DNA of 35,411 nt from NCBI GenBank assembly GCA_019746975.1, contig JAIERK010000061.1, forward strand, positions 1 through 35,411, read 5' to 3'. The notes under the pieces are model-generated. The model was not told the DNA's origin and ran no database searches. It saw only the letters and a program-made list of their open reading frames with translations. The stretch is from Candidatus Obscuribacterales bacterium (GTDB lineage Bacteria > Cyanobacteriota > Vampirovibrionia > Obscuribacterales > Obscuribacteraceae). This document shows positions 17,831-26,612 of the stretch, piece by piece. Each line of letters starts with the position of its first letter. The first letter of the stretch is position 1. Position numbers and translations under genes: made by a program.

Positions 17831-17915
17831 CGTCAAGATCTGACATTAGTGGCAGTTGGAGTAACTCTGTCTGGTTACCGCTTCCAGAGCCATTCAGCGC
17901 TGGTCGTCCGAACCG

Positions 17916-17965
<50 letters not shown>

Positions 17966-17981
17966 GACAATCAGACAATGG

Positions 17982-19751
17982 TCACATTTTTGCATCAGCT
18001 TTGAGACGAGCTTCCAACTCATCTAGTTGTTTCAGTCGGGCCTGCGCCAACTGACTAGGCAGCGTGCCCTTCTTTATTTGCTGTTGACGAGTGATCTCTC
18101 CGAGAATGTTGATTCGAAGCGTATCCAAGATTGAAAAAGTGCTTGATGGAAGACCGATTACCCCTGCGGCAAACAGGTTGTTGTTAGTGCCACGAGATGC
18201 TGTTAATCCTGTATTCCTGTTGTAGCGGTGGTTGAAGCCAGGATAAATGAACAGAATTCCGCTTGCCAGCTTTGATACACCAACATAGGCACCAGCACCG
18301 ATGTTCTGCGTAGCTGTCAACTTCGCCCTATCGCGTGCCTTCTCACTGCTTGTAATAGCATCCTCAAAAGTCTTCTCACCGGATGCATAAAGCGAAGAGC
18401 GTTGAACGGCGACTTCGACCTTTTCTGGTACAGATTTGGAGTTCTGGACCGCCTTATCAAGCAGCACATGATCGGCTTTCAGCTTCGCGAGTGTAGCGTT
18501 TTCAGCGGTTTGTGTAGCAGGACGCAATAGATGGCGATGATGTTCAGAAACTGCCTTCGCATAGACTCTGCTCACAACCGGACCAACCATAGTAAGACCG
18601 CCGGATACCGCGAACAAAATTCCGGCCCAACCATTATAAACGCGTTGTCGGCGGTTGAGCGAGATCCAGGCCAATCGGCAACCAATCGCGTTAGTCGTAT
18701 ACTTGAATGCATCGAAACCATACTGCATTTGTTGAAACGCGAACAGTCGTCGCTTCGCTATGTGGAATCTCTCGAATTGCTGTAGGTTCTGATCGAGCAT
18801 ATCCTTCAAAACCTGCTCTTCTGCCTGGTCAATTTCTACTCGATCAGCAAGTCTAGACATCGACACTTCAGTCGAAATCATTTTGGCTCGCTGCGCCAAC
18901 ATTGACTCAATCTCGTTCCGCAAAGCCAAAACATTCTTGCAAGATTTCCCTGCTGAGTAACCTTTTCTGTACGCCTGAACCATGTGGTATTCGTTGATAC
19001 CGAATTCCAATCCAGCAGCACCTGCGCCGATGATACTTCCAATCATCGGAATTGTATTTGCGTTCTCTTGCAGAATGCGATGAACGCCCGTGGGATTATC
19101 GAGGTGAAGACCTCGGTTGTAAACCGACACAATTCCGCCCGCCAATCCCAAACTCGAGTTAGCTTCTTGAAAAAGCCCATACCGCCAGCCTTTCCAGCGT
19201 CCTTGCTTTGCTACCTGCTGATTGTAATTGATACCAAATCGTTCGAGTTCGATCTCTTTCAATATGATCTGCTTGGTTAGATCATCAATTTTCTTCTCTA
19301 CTTCCTCGTCGCTCATGCTCACGCCTTCGCGAAGAATCGGCGTGTCCGTAGGATTACTCTGCGCGAGCAGTTGTGCATCGACAACAGAATCCAAAATAGG
19401 AGTTTCGTTTTTTACAGATGACTGTTCATCAGCTAATTCTGGTTCCGATTCGTTCGCATTTGATTCGAGGGCGACAATCTTGCTCGTCGATTGAGACGGT
19501 TCGGGAGTCGAACCCTTCACATTCACTCCGTCGGTATTTCGAGCTGACGCGCCCGAGTCTTCAACGGTAGTTCCAGAATGAATTGGGGCATCGTCAGAAC
19601 GGGCTTGTGATTCATCATTGGTAACGGCAAAAGTCGCCGGCGCCGCCTCTGGACTGATGGCTGCGGAAACAGCGAGTGGATAAAACAACAATTCGACTAC
19701 CAAAATGAATGCTAAAGTCGTTTTCAAAAAACATCTGGACGCCAACATCAT
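17982..19751 (-). CDS. large hypothetical protein with signal peptide and Gly-rich hydrophobic segments
   Basis: Function not recognised. The 589-aa protein starts with a signal peptide or anchor (hydrophobic core about 10-30). A Ser/Thr/Glu-rich, disordered region follows to about 150, and then a helical region with coiled-coil-like stretches (E-K-K-I-D-D-L-T-K-Q-I-I-L-K). Several glycine-rich hydrophobic segments (for example I-P-M-I-G-S-I-I-G-A-G-A-A-G-L-E and G-W-A-G-I-L-F-A-V-S-G-G-L) could sit in a membrane. The C-terminus is basic and helical. The ATG-ATG start has GAAGGA at good spacing. It is probably a lineage-specific envelope protein; single gene, own promoter in 19752-20010, where no other feature is seen. 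Confidence 0.75.
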   Translation of the reverse strand: MMLASRCFLKTTLAFILVVELLFYPLAVSAAISPEAAPATFAVTNDESQARSDDAPIHSGTTVEDSGASARNTDGVNVKGSTPEPSQSTSKIVALESNANESEPELADEQSSVKNETPILDSVVDAQLLAQSNPTDTPILREGVSMSDEEVEKKIDDLTKQIILKEIELERFGINYNQQVAKQGRWKGWRYGLFQEANSSLGLAGGIVSVYNRGLHLDNPTGVHRILQENANTIPMIGSIIGAGAAGLEFGINEYHMVQAYRKGYSAGKSCKNVLALRNEIESMLAQRAKMISTEVSMSRLADRVEIDQAEEQVLKDMLDQNLQQFERFHIAKRRLFAFQQMQYGFDAFKYTTNAIGCRLAWISLNRRQRVYNGWAGILFAVSGGLTMVGPVVSRVYAKAVSEHHRHLLRPATQTAENATLAKLKADHVLLDKAVQNSKSVPEKVEVAVQRSSLYASGEKTFEDAITSSEKARDRAKLTATQNIGAGAYVGVSKLASGILFIYPGFNHRYNRNTGLTASRGTNNNLFAAGVIGLPSSTFSILDTLRINILGEITRQQQIKKGTLPSQLAQARLKQLDELEARLKADAKM

Positions 19752-20010
19752 TTCTCTTCCTTCTGTATTCCAGAGCCTCTAAGGTAACAACGTTATGTGG
19801 TCATGTTGTGATCGTTTCCATTGCGCAAATCTTTCCAGAAAGATTTGGTCGTAGCCTACTGTTTTTTCACCTCGGCGAGGCACATCAATATAGATCGGTC
19901 CGGTTCATATGGCGTCTTCATCGAGCATGCTAAAGGTCTTACACAATAGAATAGGTAGACACCTTCAGTAATACAGATTAAAACCTGGGGATTTTGAGTG
20001 ACCATGGTAG

Positions 20011-20247
20011 TTACTCGAACTTGGATTCCATGCATGTTTTGATTACTGTTCTAGAAAACAAATCGCTCAGAGTCAAGTCAGACTTTTGGATCTCGGACAA
20101 GATCATACCGCAGTAAATCCACTGCTCTTCATTTGATAGACCCAGTTTGTCGTTCTCGCGAGACATCATGTCATACCAGGTATCTAGAGGTAAACACAAC
20201 GATTGATGATAGAGTTGATACGCGAGCGAGCCCACCGTGATTGACAA
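20011..20247 (-). CDS. small hypothetical protein
   Basis: An uncertain 78-codon frame with a TTG start; a GTG five codons in is an alternative. The translation looks protein-like (mixed polar and hydrophobic, three Trp/Tyr-containing helices such as L-D-T-W-Y-D-M-M and E-E-Q-W-I-Y-C-G-M-I-L) and has no low-complexity bias. There is no good ribosome site and no recognised family. Confidence 0.35.
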   Translation of the reverse strand: MSITVGSLAYQLYHQSLCLPLDTWYDMMSRENDKLGLSNEEQWIYCGMILSEIQKSDLTLSDLFSRTVIKTCMESKFE

Positions 20248-20608
20248 TTAGTTCGCGGAGACGCGTCTACTGAGAAAAGTCTTCACTGGACACGTTGTCT
20301 TCCGACGCCTTCGTGAGCGAAGAGACGGTGCATGCTGCCTCGTCGATGCCACGAATTGTGATGCGGTTGTTCGTCCGCCGCGGGCGGAAATGTCGGGCAC
20401 AGACAAACACATAACCCGCGCAGCACGACGACACTTCCATGATCCATGCACAAGGTAACACGAACCCTATAACTGTGGGCTTTGGCTCCATAAAACTTAT
20501 CTGAGATTTTCCGTCCCACTTACCGTCCCGAGAGCCTCTTTGCAGCCACAATTGCAATCGTCCTGGGTCTACTGCACAAGGTTCTGCGCAGAGGCACATT
20601 GAGCAACC
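20248..20608. other. gap with no convincing gene
   Basis: Three minus-strand frames overlap here, all Cys/Arg-rich with poor protein character and no ribosome site. The stretch might be a decayed gene, as fragments in two frames look mildly protein-like, but I cannot name a family. Otherwise I see nothing. Confidence 0.3.
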
Positions 20609-21238
20609 TTAAGGCTCACTGCCACTTTTTGCGTTTTTGGCTTCCAAATCAAATAGCTGTTGAAAGCAAGCTACTGCGTTGACTATTCGTGTCGCCTGCC
20701 AGTATCCATCCTTGTTTTGCAATTCACCGACCATCTCGAGATCTGTGTTGAATTTTTCGTTATGAACAATCATTGTGATTGTTGCAGTGTTGCCCTCAAC
20801 CTTAATGTCTCGCACTTGTCGGACGGAGAGTGTAGAAATTCCGAGCCTTCTGTCGAGGGAACCCATCGAGACTTTGTTAGAGTCCTTTTCATAAGTAACA
20901 TCGAAACTGCCAGTTTCTACCAGCCTTTTCAAATCACTCGCGAGACTGGACGCCACTTCAGCTCGAACCGTGTTCTCGCTTACCATTCCACCGGACAGAA
21001 TTCTCTCGAGATACTCTCCGCCAAGGGTTTTACGAAGTGGCGACGCGAGCAAATCCTTCACCATCTCATCTGCAACTTGATCGATGCTGAAATACATCTG
21101 GAATTTCGAAAGATTGTGCTCCCGAGCAGAGTCCTTCATTTGCTCAAGCGAGTACTGGGGCGACGTGGTCCAATACCAGAAGCCGCCACCGGCACCTAGT
21201 AAAGCTACAATGCATACCACAATGACAATGCGGGCCAT
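20609..21238 (-). CDS. DUF2939-like membrane-anchored protein
   Basis: A 209-aa protein. One N-terminal transmembrane segment (I-V-I-V-V-C-I-V-A-L-L-G-A-G-G-G, about 4-20) is followed at once by W-Y-W-T-T-S-P-Q-Y-S-L-E-Q-M, the hallmark opening of DUF2939 proteins. The domain then alternates helices and strands and ends with W-Q-A-T-R-I. The function of DUF2939 is unknown; the domain should lie outside the membrane. I start at ATG 21238 because GAGG is seven bases upstream; an ATG seven codons earlier (21259) lacks a ribosome site. It is divergent from the Gly-rich gene. Confidence 0.75.
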   Translation of the reverse strand: MARIVIVVCIVALLGAGGGFWYWTTSPQYSLEQMKDSAREHNLSKFQMYFSIDQVADEMVKDLLASPLRKTLGGEYLERILSGGMVSENTVRAEVASSLASDLKRLVETGSFDVTYEKDSNKVSMGSLDRRLGISTLSVRQVRDIKVEGNTATITMIVHNEKFNTDLEMVGELQNKDGYWQATRIVNAVACFQQLFDLEAKNAKSGSEP

Positions 21239-21424
21239 CTTAAAACCTCGTGCGCTCATTAGCTTACACGAGAATGCTCAGGATGTGCATTAGTGGCAAA
21301 TCCGCCTTTCAAAGGGATTGTCTGAGGATTGTAATATTCCGTCTGTAGGATATGAAGATCGCAGAGCCCGTGCAGTCCTTACTAAAAAAATTACTACGAT
21401 TCAAAGTGAGTGGGGTGTATTGAC

Positions 21425-22378
21425 ATGCAAAATCAGATGGAGAACCCCGTTGTTGATTCTGGGGGAGACAAGGTAGATTCAGGCAAGGCTGGCTCCGACC
21501 AGTCGATCAATTGTGTCGATTTGAGTTGCAGAAATGATAGTGATCTGGCCCAGAGTCTTAGACGCTCGAGTGGTCAGCTAAGCTGCCTGAATAATCTAGA
21601 GCTCGGAATGGGCACGGGTGGTACTGCCGATAGTGGCAGTACGCTCGTTGATTACAATGAGTCATCGGATAATCCAGGCGACGCAAGTAAACTCTTGGAC
21701 GACATGGGGGCAAGCCTCAGGGACATCAACGCTCGAAACCCTTATAGCGACTCAGATGAGCAGCAACTATCACTCGAAAGCTCCTCGCTATTTGATGCGC
21801 TCAATGCCGAGGTAAGCGTCTCAGATTTCGAAGCCGCGCAGACTAGCTGTCCACTCAGCGGCAATTCGTTCTTCCGTCAGTTGACAGACTCCTTTCCTGC
21901 CCCGTCTCCTGATAATGGTTTTCGAACATCTGCAATGCATCCGGTTTCCTATATTCCCGACTCGCCCGATGGAGGCTCCGTTCCACCAGACATTCCTGGA
22001 CCAGAAATTATTCTCCGCGAAGTCGGTGTCGGTGGCGGTGGCGGCGGCGGTCGTGGTGCCGGCGGCGGCGGTGCAGATGGAGCTGGTGGTGGCGACGGCA
22101 GTCCGACTCATTCCAGCACTGACAGTGGACGCAGCAACACTGATGGCGCTGGCGGCGGTCGTGGAGACGGACGTCCGGCTCGTAGCGAAGGCAAGGACAA
22201 AAACAAGGACAAGATCGAGGACAAAAAGCCGAAGGAAGAGCGCGAGGAGAATGTGGATCCGCCACCTTTACCTATGCCACGGATTGTTCCGGAGGCAAAA
22301 CTGGAACCAATAAAATCCGACCATCTCGAAAAGATAACAAAGACCATAAAAGAAACGATGGATTTGTTAAAGAGATAA
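21425..22378 (+). CDS. low-complexity Gly/Ser/Asp-rich hypothetical protein
   Basis: Function not recognised. From ATG 21425 the product is 317 aa (a GTG five codons earlier is possible). The first 190 residues are acidic and Ser/Asn/Gly-rich with no signal peptide or membrane helix. Residues about 200-245 are a polyglycine tract with Arg/Ala/Asp interruptions. A Lys/Asp/Glu block (K-D-K-N-K-D-K-I-E-D-K-K-P-K) and a Pro patch follow, and the end is a basic helix. It looks intrinsically disordered, perhaps a linker or surface/phase-separating protein. Base use in the Gly tract (GGC/GGT) is unlike its neighbours, as expected for such a tract. Confidence 0.65.
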   Translation: MQNQMENPVVDSGGDKVDSGKAGSDQSINCVDLSCRNDSDLAQSLRRSSGQLSCLNNLELGMGTGGTADSGSTLVDYNESSDNPGDASKLLDDMGASLRDINARNPYSDSDEQQLSLESSSLFDALNAEVSVSDFEAAQTSCPLSGNSFFRQLTDSFPAPSPDNGFRTSAMHPVSYIPDSPDGGSVPPDIPGPEIILREVGVGGGGGGGRGAGGGGADGAGGGDGSPTHSSTDSGRSNTDGAGGGRGDGRPARSEGKDKNKDKIEDKKPKEEREENVDPPPLPMPRIVPEAKLEPIKSDHLEKITKTIKETMDLLKR

Positions 22379-22481
22379 AGAATTTCCCATACTGACAGCG
22401 CAGAACACGGGATTCTTAATCGCTTCCTTCTATTCCTGGTATCCTTCGACTGATCGTCGGTGAATTAAGGGAAGGTTAGCC

Positions 22482-23513
22482 ATGCCACAGACTAAGATCA
22501 AGAATAGACAGTTTCGCTTGAAGACCAGACCTGTCGAGCGTGTTGTTCCGGACAATTTTTCCTTTATCGAAGAAGATGTGCCAGATCTGAAGGATGGAGA
22601 AGTGCTAATCCGCAACAGGATTCTTTCGCTAGACCCCACGAACAGAATCTGGATGACTGACATGGAGCAGTACATGCCGCCGGTTGAGATTGGCGAGGTC
22701 ATGCGTGGTTTGGGAATCGGTCGCGTTGCCGCGTCGAAGAATCCGAATTTCAAAGAAGGTGATTTCGTATCCGGATTGCTTGGCTGGCAGGATTTCTTCA
22801 AAGCTGGCGCCGACGAGCTGAAGATGCTCTCTAAACTACCGGAAGTGCCGGGCGTGACTTTAGAGACATTCGCAGGTGCCGCTGGCATGACAGGGCTGAC
22901 GGCCTACTTCGGACTGCTCGAAATTGGACAACCGAAGCAGGGTGAAACACTGGTCGTGTCGGCTGCGGCTGGAGCAGTTGGGAGTATTGTTGGACAATTG
23001 GGCAAGATTAGCGGTCTCAATGTAGTCGGTATTGCTGGTAGTGCAGAAAAATGTAAATGGCTTACAGATGACCTTTCATTCGACGCTGCAATCAACTACA
23101 AAGAATCAAACTGGAAAGATCAGTTGAAAAAAGCGACTCCTAACGGCATCGACATTGACTTTGAGAATGTGGGTGGCGAGATAATGGAGACAGTCTACCA
23201 ACGAATGAATCTGTTCGGTCGGATTGTTTTGTGTGGTCTGATCTCGGGATACAACGATACAGACGATTCCAAATCCAGGCTACCTTTGTCATCCGCGCTT
23301 ATGAAACGTCTTCGAATCCAGGGCTTCATTGTTATGGACTTCGCCGACAAGAATGTCGAAGCAATTACGAAACTCGCAACATGGATTGCCCAGGGCAAAA
23401 TCAAGCATAGAGAGACTATTGTCAATGGTCTTGAAAATGCGCCAACCGCGTTGAACCAACTCTTCGACGGCGGCAATGTCGGCAAACTTCTCATCAAAGT
23501 CTCGGACGACTAG
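22482..23513 (+). CDS. NADP-dependent oxidoreductase, zinc-less MDR (paralogue)
   Basis: A 343-aa enzyme of the same prostaglandin-reductase/YncB group as the gene at 7887: S-L-D-P-T-N-R (49-55), G-A-A-G-M-T-G-L-T-A-Y-F-G (132-144), nucleotide-binding AAAGAVGS (161-168), then G-I-A-G-S-A-E-K-C (183-191). It should reduce activated double bonds with NADPH. The ATG has GGAAGG seven bases upstream. The two copies are diverged well beyond a recent duplication, so they likely act on different substrates. It converges with the methyltransferase gene after a 38-bp gap. Confidence 0.92.
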   Translation: MPQTKIKNRQFRLKTRPVERVVPDNFSFIEEDVPDLKDGEVLIRNRILSLDPTNRIWMTDMEQYMPPVEIGEVMRGLGIGRVAASKNPNFKEGDFVSGLLGWQDFFKAGADELKMLSKLPEVPGVTLETFAGAAGMTGLTAYFGLLEIGQPKQGETLVVSAAAGAVGSIVGQLGKISGLNVVGIAGSAEKCKWLTDDLSFDAAINYKESNWKDQLKKATPNGIDIDFENVGGEIMETVYQRMNLFGRIVLCGLISGYNDTDDSKSRLPLSSALMKRLRIQGFIVMDFADKNVEAITKLATWIAQGKIKHRETIVNGLENAPTALNQLFDGGNVGKLLIKVSDD

Positions 23514-23551
23514 TTCGGCAACAGAGAGTGGAAATCTTGCTGACTGTGAGA

Positions 23552-24082
23552 CTACGCTCGGTTCGAACACCACTCGGCAACTGTAATGAGCTTCGTGTTG
23601 GAATAAAGTTGTATCGTGTTTCGTTCTGAGTCTTGGACTGTTTTATACGATGCATAAATTCCAGAAGGCGCAAGGGAGAATTTTGCGAAAGTGCCTAACA
23701 AGGCTTGTTCGCGCCGAAGCAGATAACAGATCATGATCGGTTGCGAATAATCAAAGTCAGACAACAGCCGGATAGCTGTGAAAAGTTGCGACAAAGAGCA
23801 ATTGAAAAACGGCGGATCGCAAAAGATGACGTCGAATCGCTCGTCCATTCGGGTCGGCTTGTAGAGGTTCCAAAGCCGAAAGCCGGGAAGCGTTTTTTCG
23901 AACCGGGTGTCGATGTCCAGCGCACAAATCGACTTTTGAGAACCCACAGTCTCCTGAACCATCTCCGCGAGCGTCGGCGCACAAAGAATACACGGGTTTG
24001 CAAACGGCCTCAGCAAATCGCAGAACTTTTTCAGCGTTTTATCGCTGAAAAAGTATTGCTCATTCTCATGGAGCTCATGCAT
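23552..24082 (-). CDS. DPPF-motif methyltransferase (N6-adenine / EEF1A-lysine methyltransferase type)
   Basis: A 176-aa Rossmann-like methyltransferase. The opening [10 protein letters not shown], the strand I-L-C-A-P-T and the catalytic F-C-D-P-P-F (DPPF at 89-92) follow the order of the Pfam family called probable N6-adenine methyltransferase. Its studied eukaryotic members turned out to methylate lysines of elongation factor 1A. Residues D-I-D-T-R-F-E (56-62) probably sit where the SAM-binding acidic residue lies. The family is mostly eukaryotic, so a bacterial copy is notable. The substrate (DNA, RNA or protein) cannot be told from sequence. It is divergent from engB. Confidence 0.72.
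   Translation of the reverse strand: MHELHENEQYFFSDKTLKKFCDLLRPFANPCILCAPTLAEMVQETVGSQKSICALDIDTRFEKTLPGFRLWNLYKPTRMDERFDVIFCDPPFFNCSLSQLFTAIRLLSDFDYSQPIMICYLLRREQALLGTFAKFSLAPSGIYASYKTVQDSERNTIQLYSNTKLITVAEWCSNRA
24026..24053 (-). repeat. strong hairpin inside the 5' coding part of the methyltransferase gene
   Basis: A perfect 11-bp inverted repeat (CTTTTTCAGCG and its complement) around a six-base loop. It covers codons 10-19 of the methyltransferase, coding for the [10 protein letters not shown] stretch. No T-run follows on either strand. Confidence 0.7.
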
Positions 24083-24108
24083 GCGTCGCTTAGTTTATCC
24101 CAGGAAAC

Positions 24109-24136
24109 TTGCGAAAAATCGAGGCTTCAGTACAAT
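24109..24136 (+). promoter_or_regulatory. candidate promoter of engB
   Basis: TTGCGA (24109-24114), a 16-bp spacer and TACAAT (24131-24136). The pair lies about 120 bases before the EngB start and would give a leader that contains the palindrome described next. Confidence 0.45.
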
Positions 24137-24208
24137 CCTCAATTATGCAGTACAGAATAGGGAACGCTATTGCTGCGCCGTTTGTCAAACCACCGCAGTT
24201 CGAATATC

Positions 24209-24254
24209 CGTGTGCGTTCGCGAACGCACACGAATATCCAACCTTCTGAAGGTT
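24209..24254 (+). promoter_or_regulatory. perfect palindrome and SD-hairpin in the engB leader
   Basis: A 24-bp perfect palindrome (CGTGTGCGTTCG plus its complement, 24209-24232) is framed by direct repeats CGAATATCC (24201-24209 and 24231-24239). Directly after it AACCTTC (24240-24246) can pair with GAAGGTT (24248-24254), and the second arm is the engB ribosome binding site. The elements could be an operator, an RNA hairpin or both. Confidence 0.6.
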
Positions 24255-24257
24255 GTC

Positions 24258-24977
24258 ATGAATTCTAGCGGCAATCATCATATATCTTCATCTCATAACA
24301 ATGCAACGACCACCTGGCAGTATGGTTGGTATGAAGTCGCCAATGTACAAAAATTGACCCGTATGACAAACGTCAATTTCAAAACAGCAAAGTTTTTACT
24401 GAGCGCACATACCGAAGAACAATGCCCTCCGGAACAAGGCACGGAAGTCGCATTTGCCGGACGCTCGAACGCGGGGAAATCGAGCGCGCTCAACACGCTC
24501 ACACAGAATAAAAAGTTAGCACGCACCAGCAAAACACCAGGGAGCACACACGCAATCAACTTCTTCGAGCTGCATGACTCTGCTCGACTTCGGCTCGTCG
24601 ACCTTCCCGGATATGGTTATGCAAAAGTCCCACAGGCGATGAAGAATAAATGGAAAGACCAATTATCGAAATACCTACAACGAGAGTGCCTGCAAGGATT
24701 GATTCTTGTTATGGATATTCGTCATCCAATGCAAGAGTTCGACAACATGATGATCAACTGGGCAGCGGCATCTGAGATGCCGATTCACGCGTTGCTGACC
24801 AAGAGCGACAAGCTATCGCGCGGTGCCGGTCAGAATACTCTGTTGGAGATTCGGAAGGAGTTAAAAGCTGCCGGGTTCGACAATGTAACCGTGCAGGTTT
24901 TCTCTTCTATGACTGGTGATGGAGTTGACGAACTCGCAAAACAACTTTCGAGTTGGCTTAAACCTATAAAAGAATAG
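24258..24977 (+). CDS. engB: ribosome biogenesis GTP-binding protein EngB (YsxC/YihA)
   Basis: A TrmE-Era-EngA-EngB-type GTPase needed for assembly of the large ribosomal subunit. G1 is GRSNAGKSS (68-76), the switch region has T-S-K-T-P-G-S-T, G3 is DLPG (115-118, followed by Y-G-Y-A), and G4 is T-K-S-D (181-184). Near the end F-S-S fits the G5 position. The length (239 aa) includes an N-terminal extension of about 45 residues compared with the usual 195-210. The start ATG 24258 has GAAGG five bases upstream; the frame is open back to 24081 but without support. The His/Asn/Ser-rich extension is unusual. It stands alone and converges on the DUF2357 gene. Confidence 0.95.
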   Translation: MNSSGNHHISSSHNNATTTWQYGWYEVANVQKLTRMTNVNFKTAKFLLSAHTEEQCPPEQGTEVAFAGRSNAGKSSALNTLTQNKKLARTSKTPGSTHAINFFELHDSARLRLVDLPGYGYAKVPQAMKNKWKDQLSKYLQRECLQGLILVMDIRHPMQEFDNMMINWAAASEMPIHALLTKSDKLSRGAGQNTLLEIRKELKAAGFDNVTVQVFSSMTGDGVDELAKQLSSWLKPIKE

Positions 24978-25070
24978 CGATGAGAAATCACGTCAGTTGA
25001 CCTCGTTTACATGCAATAGTCACGAAAACTTTTTTGCATCGAAACAGAGAATCACGATCGTCTGCGCATT

Positions 25071-26612
25071 CTATTTCACGAATAGGCGTCGAAAAACATC
25101 ACATAAAGAGTTATGCAAACCATCGCTATCAATCGGATGCGCACGTAGCGCTTCCACACCGGTACTCAGCTTCTTCGCTCTACCGGGGAACAAGATTGCA
25201 GCATAGCGGATCTTACTCACTTCCGCGGATTCTTTGGATTGCTTCTTAACTCTGAGAATGTCATCGACATCTTTCTTATGCGGCTTCAAATCAGGACTTT
25301 CAGAATCAATCCAGTATTTCGGATCGAATAATAGAACCGTGGCAGGTTTGCCTGGTGTCGCAATGAATATTGCGGCGCCCATGGGTACGTCTTGCGCACC
25401 AGGAGCTCCGGCATTGGCGCTCCAAGGAACAAAACTTACTGCACGACCTGAGGTAGGCGACCGAAGCTGTACCGAGGGAAGCCCATCATTCTTCGGCTGA
25501 ATAATAATGCCTTTTTGGTAACTCTTGACCCAATGATGACTCTCGCATTGAAAGCCAGTCTCCGCACAAACTTGAAGCATTGCGTTGAGCACCTTCATGC
25601 AGGCCCATCGTTGATAGAGGTAAGGGAAATAATTAAGTGGTAAGTTAAGAGCATCGTCCTCGTACGTGACTCCGGACTGCTCATTGAGCGCAAGATAACC
25701 TTCCAATACCGCACGATAAGCAGGGTTCTTCAGAAGGACCATGTTGACGCGTATGGAGGAAATGGCAGAACTTTTCACTTGCCGCAGAAAGTTGGCCCGC
25801 GTACACGCGAGATTGAATTCGCTGGATAATGCATCTACATCCGTTGGTGACACCGGTGGTGCAGGTATCGATTTCACCGCCACTTGCAGCCTCAACAATC
25901 TGCTGCGGAGAGCAGCAACGTAGGCTTTCACAAGTCGATTTTCGTAGGCATCGAGAGACCGCTCTACCACTACGTCGAATATCTGATACAGCTTGGTTTC
26001 CGAAACCAGATTGCCAGGAATCGTCATAGCCTGCGGCAATCTGGAGATGTCCGGTCGCCTGGCTTTGTTGACGCTTCTCAGCTCGAGCTTCGGCAACAGG
26101 ATGGAGTGACAATTGCGTTCAAGTATCTTAAGTATGTGGAGCATTCCAAATTGCTCCTTCGTGCCGTGTATCGCTCGAAGAAGTTTGAGATACTCAGTCT
26201 CGAGAGACGACGTTGGATCTCGTGGCGGCAAGCCACCAAGTCTCGCACCGCAATCGTTTAATTGCCATGCGATTGAGAACGGAAGTGTTTCTGTCAAATC
26301 ATTAAGCACTGCGGACAGGTCTATGCCGGTGAATAGACGCGGCATGACTGTGACCGTCCTACACTCCCGAATGCCGGCATAATCCAGATACAGTTCGTAG
26401 GTCCCAGGACCACCTGCAGGCCACTCAGAATAAGCAACCGCTCCGTTCGTCAGCACAGGCAGCGATGTACCGCCGACATGCAAAGCGATGGACGCATGAA
26501 ATTGCTGCGGAACATCAATTGCAATACCACATTTGAATCCTTCCACCGGTTCCGGAATGATTGCTCCAGAGAAATCATAGAAGCTAAGTCTAGAAGAAGG
26601 ATGCGATTCCAT
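25071..26612 (-). CDS. DUF2357 / PD-(D/E)XK nuclease partner of the McrB-like NTPase
   Basis: A 513-aa protein, the second gene of a McrBC-like pair. The N-terminal part (about 1-110) is beta-rich, the middle is long helices (about 150-330), and the C-terminal third carries L-L-F-D-P-K-Y-W (Asp430, Lys432). That is the D-x-K of a PD-(D/E)XK nuclease, in the wording typical of DUF2357 restriction proteins. By analogy with McrC and LlaJI-type systems it would be the effector that cuts DNA when driven by the NTPase. Its start overlaps the end of the upstream gene by 23 bases, which fixes the pairing. No ribosome site is visible before the ATG. Target and DNA-modification dependence are unknown. 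Confidence 0.75.
   Translation of the reverse strand: MESHPSSRLSFYDFSGAIIPEPVEGFKCGIAIDVPQQFHASIALHVGGTSLPVLTNGAVAYSEWPAGGPGTYELYLDYAGIRECRTVTVMPRLFTGIDLSAVLNDLTETLPFSIAWQLNDCGARLGGLPPRDPTSSLETEYLKLLRAIHGTKEQFGMLHILKILERNCHSILLPKLELRSVNKARRPDISRLPQAMTIPGNLVSETKLYQIFDVVVERSLDAYENRLVKAYVAALRSRLLRLQVAVKSIPAPPVSPTDVDALSSEFNLACTRANFLRQVKSSAISSIRVNMVLLKNPAYRAVLEGYLALNEQSGVTYEDDALNLPLNYFPYLYQRWACMKVLNAMLQVCAETGFQCESHHWVKSYQKGIIIQPKNDGLPSVQLRSPTSGRAVSFVPWSANAGAPGAQDVPMGAAIFIATPGKPATVLLFDPKYWIDSESPDLKPHKKDVDDILRVKKQSKESAEVSKIRYAAILFPGRAKKLSTGVEALRAHPIDSDGLHNSLCDVFRRLFVK

Noticed and set aside
20267..20599. 110-codon minus frame and two overlapping frames
   Set aside because: Cys/Arg-rich with no good start; three frames compete and none is protein-like enough to choose.
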